Assembly: GCF_000378205.1 (NCBI RefSeq)
Contig: NZ_KB899416.1
Coordinates: forward strand, 1-46,749
DNA: 46,749 bases
Direction of reading: 5' to 3'
From: Sediminispirochaeta bajacaliforniensis DSM 16054
GTDB taxonomy: Bacteria > Spirochaetota > Spirochaetia > DSM-16054 > Sediminispirochaetaceae
Of this stretch, positions 40,863 to 46,749 are shown in pieces. Under the pieces are notes generated by a model. That model saw nothing but the letters and a program-made list of their open reading frames with translations, searched no databases and had not been told where the DNA came from. Positions within the stretch are counted from its first letter, which is position 1. Each line of letters starts with the position of its first letter. A program made the translations under genes and the position numbers.

Positions 40863-43265
40863 ATGAATTATATCGCTCATACTCCACCTTCAGAGAAACC
40901 AGAATTACAGCCTCATTTGTACTCTTCTCATATCAAAGAGATGGTGGAGTATGGTTGTCCTTTATTAAAGTATCTTCTGTCTTTTTCAGAAATAGATGGA
41001 GAACAAAAAAAGATACTGTTACAAACGTTTAAGGCTGCCTTAATGTTACACGATATGGGTAAGCTTGATGAAGAAAATCAATCTGTGTTAAGGGGTGAAC
41101 GAAAAGGTAGATTACCTGTAGACCATCTCGATGCCGGAGTCGCTATTGCAGATTCTATGCAGAATGAATTGGCAGCATGGATTATCAGAGGTCATCATTC
41201 TCCTGGATTATCTAGTAAAAAATCTGAAAAGTATTTTATACGACAACTGACAGCTGAAACAGGAATGAAGCTCTCTACAACCAGTTTGCGTGGGTTGCGG
41301 CATAAAAGATTAGCAAATGGCAATTCTCTAGTGAAGGAAGATTTCTTAAGACATTTTGATGCTATAAAAAAAACAGATTCAAATATTAACAACTATATTG
41401 CCAGACAAAAAGAATGCTGTGGAGTTTGGCCGGATGTCTCAATGCGACTGCCTGAGAGTGGTCTAACAACTAGGCTGATACTTTCATGTCTGGTTGATGC
41501 CGATCATGGCAGCGCAGGAGCATATTCTTTAGGTACCTCGTTGCAGCCTTTTGTACCACTTAATACTTTATGGAATAAACGTTTGTCTGCACTTGATAAA
41601 TATATCAGATCATTAAGAAAGGACGTTACAGGCTTAGAGAAAGAACGAAATGAATTGCGTGAGTTATTTTATCAACATTGTTACACCGATGAATTACTCA
41701 AATCGAAATTAGCTATGTGTTCAGCCCCTGTCGGGTTGGGAAAAACAACATCTGTGATGGCTTATCTGTTAAGAAAATCCATAGAGAATAATGCAAGCAG
41801 GATAATTGTTATAGCTCCATTTTCAAACATTATTGATCAAACTGTTAAAGTCCTTCGTAAAGCTATTGTTTTAGAAGGAGAAGAACCTGAACAAATTGTT
41901 GTGGCACATCATCATAAAGCAGATTTCAGCGACAAGGATATGCGGCAATATACTGTGCTTTGGCGTGCTCCTATAGTAGTGACCACTGCTGTTCAGTTTT
42001 TTGAAACCCTTGCAAGTGCTAATCCTACAAAGTTGAGGAAGTTACAGGCTGTTGTGGGGGCCTCAATCTTTATTGATGAATCACATGCCTGTCTTCCTGC
42101 CTGGCTGCTAAAAATAAGCTGGCATTGGCTGCGTGAATTATCGAATAGTTGGGGCTGCAATATTGTTTTTTCTTCCGGATCAATGGTGGAATTCTGGAAC
42201 GATAGATATCTAATCGGAGAGGAAGAAGTACAGCAGTTGCCTGACCTTTTTTCCAAGAATCTACAAAAGAAGGCAATGGTAGCGGAAACTAAAAGGGTCG
42301 AATTTAGAGAATTTGAAGATGCGTTATCGCTAAATGACATTATTGATAAAATTCAGGATATACAGTTATGGAATGGGCTTCATAAGCAGATAAGACCATC
42401 ATGTTTGATAATTATGAATACGGTACAATCAGCCGCTGTAGTTGCCTATAGTTTAGCGTCTGTTTTAAACGATATGGGCAATTCTTTACAAAATAAGCAA
42501 GTTCTTCATCTTAGTACAGCCCTTGCTCCTAAAGACAGAGATATTATCTTAAAAGAAATCCAGAGAAGACAGGAAGATAGCGAATGGAATCAAAGTCGTT
42601 GGTATCTGATCGCAACAAGTTGTGTGGAAGCAGGAGTTGATCTGGATTTTTCAATTGGATTTCGTGAAAGATGTTCTGTAACAAGTTTTCTGCAAGTGGC
42701 AGGAAGGATAAACCGGCATGGATTACGTTCAAGTGGATTACTTTATGACTTTAGTATTGTACCTGAGAATGGTTTAAATAAACATCCTGGTTTTGAAGAC
42801 GCAAGTATTGTGTTCTTGGAATTATGGAGTGATATAATTCGACCAGAAATATCATTAGCAGAATTATCGACAACGGCTATTCGAAAGGAATATTCTAGAA
42901 TTAATGAAAAAGATAAAGAAGGATCTGATAATATTTTTTTTGAAGAGAAAAAGCTTGATTTTCAGGAAGTAGAAAGGGAATATCATATTATTAAAACGGA
43001 TACCGCAACTGTAATTATAGATGCAGATGTAGTTCAAAAACTGGAATTAGGAATACCAGTTAGTTGGCAAAACATACAGGAAAGCTCTGTTCAATTATGG
43101 TCGAATAAAATTCAAAAGTGGCATTTACATCCGGTAGCACGTTGTAAAAATGATGATATATTTTCATGGACGGATACATATGAATATGATTCATCCTTTC
43201 TTGGGATTATGGGTGGAATTCTTAAAATAGATAAATTTTTTAAGAATGAAGGTGGCATCATCTGA
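40863..43265 (+). CDS. cas3: Cas3 HD nuclease-helicase
   Basis: This is an 800-aa effector that unwinds and shreds target DNA after Cascade binding. The N-terminal HD nuclease has 'ALMLHDMGKLDEENQ' (H63-D64), 'PVDHLDAGVAIAD' (H88), 'IIRGHHSPGL' (H111) and 'LVDADHGSA'. The SF2 helicase has Walker A 'APVGLGKTT' (288-296), DExH box 'FIDESHA' (405-408), 'FSSGS' motif III, 'TSCVEAGVDLDF' (585-596) and motif VI 'QVAGRINRHG' (611-620). All catalytic motifs appear intact. It directly follows cas7 with no gap, whereas in ordinary I-C loci cas3 is first. It shares the AT-rich composition of cas5-cas8-cas7. Confidence 0.93.
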   Translation: MNYIAHTPPSEKPELQPHLYSSHIKEMVEYGCPLLKYLLSFSEIDGEQKKILLQTFKAALMLHDMGKLDEENQSVLRGERKGRLPVDHLDAGVAIADSMQNELAAWIIRGHHSPGLSSKKSEKYFIRQLTAETGMKLSTTSLRGLRHKRLANGNSLVKEDFLRHFDAIKKTDSNINNYIARQKECCGVWPDVSMRLPESGLTTRLILSCLVDADHGSAGAYSLGTSLQPFVPLNTLWNKRLSALDKYIRSLRKDVTGLEKERNELRELFYQHCYTDELLKSKLAMCSAPVGLGKTTSVMAYLLRKSIENNASRIIVIAPFSNIIDQTVKVLRKAIVLEGEEPEQIVVAHHHKADFSDKDMRQYTVLWRAPIVVTTAVQFFETLASANPTKLRKLQAVVGASIFIDESHACLPAWLLKISWHWLRELSNSWGCNIVFSSGSMVEFWNDRYLIGEEEVQQLPDLFSKNLQKKAMVAETKRVEFREFEDALSLNDIIDKIQDIQLWNGLHKQIRPSCLIIMNTVQSAAVVAYSLASVLNDMGNSLQNKQVLHLSTALAPKDRDIILKEIQRRQEDSEWNQSRWYLIATSCVEAGVDLDFSIGFRERCSVTSFLQVAGRINRHGLRSSGLLYDFSIVPENGLNKHPGFEDASIVFLELWSDIIRPEISLAELSTTAIRKEYSRINEKDKEGSDNIFFEEKKLDFQEVEREYHIIKTDTATVIIDADVVQKLELGIPVSWQNIQESSVQLWSNKIQKWHLHPVARCKNDDIFSWTDTYEYDSSFLGIMGGILKIDKFFKNEGGII

Positions 43266-43279
43266 ATGAAAATGGTTCT

Positions 43280-43432
43280 TCCCGAGGTCTCCGGGGCTTT
43301 GCCCCGGAGAGGGGGGAGCGGAAGACTCCCCGTCGGGGCCGGGCGGCGCGAGAGCAAGCCCGGTGAGCCCCGGCGATAAGGGAGGCTGGAGCGAGGGGGA
43401 GACTTCCCCCTTCAAAAACTCTTTTTCTGATT
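43280..43432 (+). repeat. GC-rich intergenic element, copy B, inserted between cas3 and cas4
   Basis: This sharply GC-rich non-coding block lies between the AT-rich cas3 end and the following ORF. It starts 'GTTCTTCCCGAGG', then carries a perfect hairpin TCTCCGGGGC-TTT-GCCCCGGAGA (43288-43310), the core 'GGAGCGGAAGACTCCCCG', 'GTGAGCCCCGG', and ends with GGGGGA-GACT-TCCCCC near 43396-43412 and a CTTTTT. Copy A at 2083-2238 shares the opening, the GGAGCGGAA core and GAGCCC. It may be a mobile or recombination-prone intergenic repeat, and it marks the junction of the two cas modules. Confidence 0.5.
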
Positions 43433-43507
43433 GATGCCAACTGTAGTGGCGAATATTATAATAATCGCTAACACTATTGGCGATTATAAGAAAATATGGG
43501 AACCTAA

Positions 43508-43675
43508 ATGAGTACATACCACAAACCACTAGATAACCTTTCTCCTGTATCCGCTGGAGGGAAGAGCTCAAAGTCGGGATGGACGCCCTTTTGCTATCAT
43601 ATGATAGCCGAAAGGGATTCCTTTCTCAAACAGCTCTGCTTCGATGGTGTTATTGAGGGTATGGAAGATGGTTGA
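43508..43675 (+). CDS. 55-aa ORF coupled to cas4, possible Cas3 HD remnant
   Basis: The small ORF MSTYHKPLDNLSPVSAGGKS ... SGWTPFCYHMIAERDSFLKQ ... EGMEDG ends in TGA 43673-43675 and overlaps the cas4 start by 8 nt, the same overlap as remnant-cas5 and cas5-cas8. 'GWTPFCYHMI' resembles the 'W.PL..HmiDva' first HD segment of some Cas3 proteins, after which similarity is lost. It may be a second severed cas3 start or a tail of the gene that once preceded cas4. No good ribosome site is visible. Both function and coding status are uncertain. Confidence 0.35.
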   Translation: MSTYHKPLDNLSPVSAGGKSSKSGWTPFCYHMIAERDSFLKQLCFDGVIEGMEDG

Positions 43676-44342
43676 TGAAGACGAGCTTATTCCCATTTCT
43701 GCTTTACAGCATGTTCTGTTCTGCGAACGACAGTATGCGCTGATCCACCTTGAACGGGTTTGGGAAGAGAACCGTTTTACCGCCGAAGGGAATATCCTGC
43801 ATGAGCGGGTGGATATTGAGCACCATGAGAGTCGAAGGAACTACAAGGCGGAATATGGCTTGGCCATACGATCACTTTCTTTCGGTCTCATAGGGAAGGC
43901 CGATGTGGTCGAATTCGAAAAGGATGATGCGGGTCGGATTGTTTCGATTGTGCCTGTGGAATTTAAGCGGGGTAAAAACAAGGAAGAGGACCCCGACCGT
44001 GTGCAGCTCTGCGCTCAGGCCCTGTGCCTGGAGGAGATGTTTGACTGCGAGATAAGCGAGGGACAGTTGTATTATCTGGGGGAACACCGCAGGCGGTCGG
44101 TTGAAATTTCGGAGCAACTTCGCGAAAAGACCTCAGGCTTAATCGAGCGAATCCGGATCATTGCTGCTTCTGGGGCCACGCCTGAAGCGGTATACGAAAG
44201 GCGAAAGTGTGACCGTTGTTCCCTTTTTGATCTTTGTATGCCGAAGACCGTGGACGGTGGCGGCAAGAATGTTGCCCGTTATGTACAGAATCAGATACGA
44301 AAGAGTTTGCATGATGAAGATACATGTAAGGAAGATGTGTAA
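43668..44342 (+). CDS. cas4: Cas4 exonuclease, subtype I-C adaptation
   Basis: This is a 224-aa RecB-family nuclease with an iron-sulfur cluster that trims prespacers and helps choose PAM and orientation. Cluster cysteines are C19 ('HVLFCERQYALIH') and C181, C184 and C190 ('RRKCDRCSLFDLCMP'). Nuclease residues are visible in 'GLIGKADVVEF' (Asp), 'VPVEFKRGK' (Glu-x-Lys) and the following 'QLCAQALCLEE' helix. The opening 'DELIPISALQHVLFCERQ' is typical of I-C Cas4. I used ATG 43668; the frame is open back to 43644, but those residues are not conserved. The composition is GC-richer than in cas5-cas3. The stop overlaps the cas1 start (TAATG). Confidence 0.92.
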   Translation: MVDEDELIPISALQHVLFCERQYALIHLERVWEENRFTAEGNILHERVDIEHHESRRNYKAEYGLAIRSLSFGLIGKADVVEFEKDDAGRIVSIVPVEFKRGKNKEEDPDRVQLCAQALCLEEMFDCEISEGQLYYLGEHRRRSVEISEQLREKTSGLIERIRIIAASGATPEAVYERRKCDRCSLFDLCMPKTVDGGGKNVARYVQNQIRKSLHDEDTCKEDV

Positions 44343-45373
44343 TGCGAAAATTGCTGAATACCCTCTATGTCGCCACGCAAGGTAGTTATCTGCGCAAGGA
44401 AGGGGAGACCGTCGTTATCGAGCAGGGCGGTGAAAAGGCCTTGCAGTTGCCGATCCATACTCTGGGAGGGATCGTTGCCTTCGGCAACGTGCTCTGTTCC
44501 CCTTTTTTATTAGGCTTCTGTGCCGAACGGGATATCACCGTCTCCTTTTTAAGCGAACACGGCCGTTTCCTTGCCGCGGTCCGGGGACCGGTTAGCGGGA
44601 ACGTTCTGTTACGCCGGACCCAATACCGGCAGGCTGATGACCCACGGGTAACCCGGGATGTTGCAAAAAACATCATCGAGGCAAAACTCGCCAACTCCAG
44701 GCTCGTGGTCAACCGTGCCATCCGTGACCATAAGGAGCGGGTCGATGACTCGGCACTCTCCGATGCTGCGGCTCAGATTGCCAGATATCTTCAGCAACTT
44801 GAACGGGCCAAGAACGCCGATGAGGTCCGCGGTATTGAGGGGATCGGGGCGGCACTCTATTTTGGGGTCTTCAACCATTTGATTGTGGATCAGAAGCACG
44901 ATTTTACCTTTTCGGAGCGAAACCGCCGGCCTCCCCTGGATGAGGTCAATGCCCTGCTTTCGTTTACCTATACCCTCCTTGCCCATGACGTGCGATCGGC
45001 CCTGGAAACCGTCGGCCTGGACCCGGCTGTCGGCTTCCTGCACCGGGACCGACCGGGGCGTCCCGGTCTTGCCCTTGATCTGATGGAGGAGTTTCGCTCC
45101 GTCATTGCCGACCGCCTGGTCCTCTCGTTGATCAACCGCCGACAGGTTGCCAAGTCGGGTTTCAAACGGGCTGAGAATGGTGCCGTGATCATGGATGATA
45201 AAACCAGAAAGACCCTATTGGTGGAATATCAAAATAGGAAACAAACCGAGGTCTTTCATCCCTATATTGAGGAAAAGATTCCCATCGGCCTGCTCTTTTT
45301 TGTACAGGCGAATCTAATGGCCCGTTTTTTGCGCGGGGATCTCGATGGCTATCCGTCCTTTTTCTGGAGGTAA
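44342..45373 (+). CDS. cas1: Cas1 integrase, subtype I-C
   Basis: This is the 343-aa metal-dependent integrase that inserts new spacers with Cas2. The catalytic triad is recognisable as Glu ~166 in 'EVRGIEGIGAALYFGVFN', His 234 in 'VGFLHRDRPGRPGLALDLME' and Asp 246 in the same stretch. The N-terminal beta domain starts 'MRKLLNTLYVATQGSYLRKE', typical of I-C Cas1. It overlaps cas4 by one base and is 5 bp from cas2. The composition matches the host backbone. Confidence 0.96.
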   Translation: MRKLLNTLYVATQGSYLRKEGETVVIEQGGEKALQLPIHTLGGIVAFGNVLCSPFLLGFCAERDITVSFLSEHGRFLAAVRGPVSGNVLLRRTQYRQADDPRVTRDVAKNIIEAKLANSRLVVNRAIRDHKERVDDSALSDAAAQIARYLQQLERAKNADEVRGIEGIGAALYFGVFNHLIVDQKHDFTFSERNRRPPLDEVNALLSFTYTLLAHDVRSALETVGLDPAVGFLHRDRPGRPGLALDLMEEFRSVIADRLVLSLINRRQVAKSGFKRAENGAVIMDDKTRKTLLVEYQNRKQTEVFHPYIEEKIPIGLLFFVQANLMARFLRGDLDGYPSFFWR

Positions 45374-45378
45374 AAAGT

Positions 45379-45669
45379 ATGATGGTATTGGTCAGCTATG
45401 ATGTTGCCGTCACCACCCCAGGTGGTACCAGACGCCTTCGTAAGGTCGCTAAGGCATGCCTCAATTATGGGCAGAGGGTACAGCACTCGGTATTTGAATG
45501 CGTGATTGATCCTGCCCAATGGGTTAAACTCAAGCACCAACTCGAGACGATCGTTGACCCTCAGGAGGACAGCCTTCGCTACTATTTTCTCGGATCAAAT
45601 TACAAGCGTCGGGTTGAGCATTTCGGTGCGAAACCCTCCCTTGATGTCGATGGACCGGTTATCGTTTGA
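45379..45669 (+). CDS. cas2: Cas2, subtype I-C
   Basis: This is a 96-aa ferredoxin-fold protein forming the central dimer of the Cas1-Cas2 integrase. The start 'MMVLVSYDVAVTTPGGTRRL' and the 'NYGQRVQHSVFECVIDPAQW' segment are diagnostic, with the acidic residue of 'SYDV' conserved. GGAGG lies 9 nt upstream of ATG 45379. It is the last cas gene before the leader. Confidence 0.96.
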   Translation: MMVLVSYDVAVTTPGGTRRLRKVAKACLNYGQRVQHSVFECVIDPAQWVKLKHQLETIVDPQEDSLRYYFLGSNYKRRVEHFGAKPSLDVDGPVIV

Positions 45670-45847
45670 TGCTGCGAACCAAAATGATACATAAAAACCC
45701 CGACCTTTCGCATCGTTGATAATTCTTTATATGGTAATGATCTTTGAAAATATAGAGAAGGAAGTGTTCCTTTTTTTGCGATTATGCATACTGTTCGCAG
45801 ATATGGCCTCTTAACTTTTTCCCCTGAAAAAAGATATACTGCAGCCT
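45670..45847 (+). promoter_or_regulatory. CRISPR leader
   Basis: This is a 178-bp AT-rich non-coding stretch between cas2 and the first repeat, the place of the leader that contains the array promoter and integration signals. It holds AT runs such as TTCTTTATATGGTAATGATC and GAAAATATAGAG, and ends CTGCAGCCT at the first repeat. The repeat orientation (3' end ATTGAAAC away from the leader) agrees with transcription from here. Confidence 0.7.
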
Positions 45848-46115
45848 GTCGCACCCCTCGCGGGTGCGTGGATTGAAACGAGGTTGAGGGAGTCGCCGAC
45901 GGAGAGTCCGTCGGGTCGCACCCCTCGCGGGTGCGTGGATTGAAACTTGCTCTCTCATCTGTTTTCGCTGCCTCATTCCCTGTCGCACCCCTCGCGGGTG
46001 CGTGGATTGAAACGAGGTTGAGGGAGTCGCCGACGGAGAGTCCGTCGGGTCGCACCCCTCGCGGGTGCGTGGATTGAAACTTGCTCTCTCATCTGTTTTC
46101 GCTGCCTCATTCCCT
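45848..46115 (+). repeat. Tandem duplication of two repeat-spacer units in the array
   Basis: The 134-bp block 45848-45981 (repeat, spacer 1, repeat, spacer 2) recurs exactly at 45982-46115. It is leader-proximal and includes two 35-bp spacers per copy. Unequal recombination between repeats, or an assembly error, would produce it. Confidence 0.95.
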
Positions 46116-46749
46116 GTCGCACCCCTCGCGGGTGCGTGGATTGAAACATGTCGGGGCCGACGGCATCAAGGACTTCTTCGGGTCGCACCCCTCGCGGGTG
46201 CGTGGATTGAAACTGGCCCTAAGAGTTATTAGCCTCCTCTCTTGGGGGTCGCACCCCTCGCGGGTGCGTGGATTGAAACTATAATTATAGTAACGACGTA
46301 TCCTACTCAGTACAGTCGCACCCCTCGCGGGTGCGTGGATTGAAACTATAGTATAGGCCCATTGGGCCTATGTGTCAACTGTCGCACCCCTCGCGGGTGC
46401 GTGGATTGAAACATTGGAAGTCCTTATAAATATGTCCGCCGACGGAGTCGCACCCCTCGCGGGTGCGTGGATTGAAACGTAGGCTGCTGCGTTGGCTGCG
46501 TGGGCTGCGTAGGGTCGCACCCCTCGCGGGTGCGTGGATTGAAACAGCGCACACGATGTATACCTCAACAATTACGCCATGTCGCACCCCTCGCGGGTGC
46601 GTGGATTGAAACTCAGGCTTATTACTCGACCGCGGAACAGCAAACCGTCGCACCCCTCGCGGGTGCGTGGATTGAAACAAGAATTGGTATAATGGCAATA
46701 AGGAAACCGACGCGTCGCACCCCTCGCGGGTGCGTGGATTGAAACGTAA
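45848..46749 (+). CRISPR. Type I-C CRISPR array, 14 repeats in window, continues past right edge
   Basis: The 32-bp repeat begins GTCGCACCCCTCGCGGGTGC and ends GTGGATTGAAAC. The arms CGCACCC/GGGTGCG form a 7-bp hairpin, and the ATTGAAAC end is typical of I-C. Repeats start at 45848, 45915, 45982, 46049, 46116, 46182, 46248, 46315, 46381, 46447, 46514, 46581, 46647 and 46714, and all look identical. The 13 complete spacers are 34-35 bp. Spacers 1 and 3 are identical, as are 2 and 4, giving 11 distinct sequences. A 14th spacer begins at 46746. The perfect repeats indicate a recently active array. Confidence 0.99.

Noticed and set aside
45600-46055. Open frames across the CRISPR array on both strands (proteins repeating 'SIHAPARGAT' or 'SHPSRVRGLK')
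   Set aside because: They are translations of the 32-bp repeats plus spacers. The array identity is unambiguous.
45848-46749. Self-targeting spacers within this window
   Set aside because: No spacer was seen to match elsewhere in the window by eye. A full search was not possible.
1-46749. tRNA, rRNA, riboswitch or complete insertion sequence
   Set aside because: No cloverleaf, rRNA core, recognisable riboswitch or transposase gene was noticed. Small RNAs cannot be excluded.

Overview
The window looks like chromosomal DNA of a free-living anaerobic or fermentative spirochaete (Sediminispirochaeta/Spirochaeta type). This is an inference from the solute-binding proteins with Cys-less signal peptides ending in '...WAGGQGES' or '...FAEGQKEE', the PnrA/BMP-type nucleoside importer, hybrid-cluster protein, many ABC importers and GGAGG-type ribosome sites. 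No rRNA or tRNA was seen, so the assignment is soft.

Layout. 1-2058: the end of an M23 metallopeptidase, coupled to an SH3-domain membrane-anchored protein. 2083-2238: a GC-rich non-coding element. 2338-5963: hybrid cluster protein (hcp), divergent from a CRP/FNR-family regulator co-cistronic with alanine racemase. 5960-10667: a beta-hydroxyacid dehydrogenase overlapping creD, divergent from a creB-creC two-component pair; the shared intergenic region carries an 11-bp-phased repeat that looks like the CreB operator. 10740-22364: a purine/nucleobase block made of a cytosine-deaminase-like amidohydrolase, a BMP-type ABC importer (binding protein, two permeases, double ATPase), a GntR/UTRA regulator and two xanthine-dehydrogenase-type molybdenum proteins, the second with a fused 2Fe-2S domain and no FAD subunit. 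22471-26531: a more AT-rich sugar-acid-like block (GntP permease, a divergent ketol-acid-reductoisomerase homologue, flavin-reductase-like protein, FCD regulator). 26623-32073: a NarL/DesK-type two-component system followed by a sugar ABC importer without ATPase, whose binding-protein gene carries a frameshift. 32130-35794: aldo/keto reductase, an NSS transporter with its 33-aa MetS-like partner, and a lone E2-type acyltransferase catalytic domain.

35904-46749: a WYL regulator and a type I CRISPR-Cas locus. Interference genes are cas5, cas8, cas7 and cas3 (37164-43265). They are strikingly AT-rich, and cas3 lies after cas7 instead of first as in textbook subtype I-C. The adaptation genes cas4, cas1 and cas2 (43668-45669) and the 32-bp repeats are ordinary I-C type with the GC-richer composition of the host. 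The two halves are separated by a GC-rich element. Each half is preceded by a short coupled ORF: the first (37037-37171) looks like a severed Cas3 HD N-terminus, and the second (43508-43675) may be one. The locus therefore reads as a composite in which an atypical interference cassette was inserted into, or swapped with, an older I-C locus. The array has 14 repeats in view, runs off the right edge, and carries a tandem duplication of its two leader-proximal spacer units.
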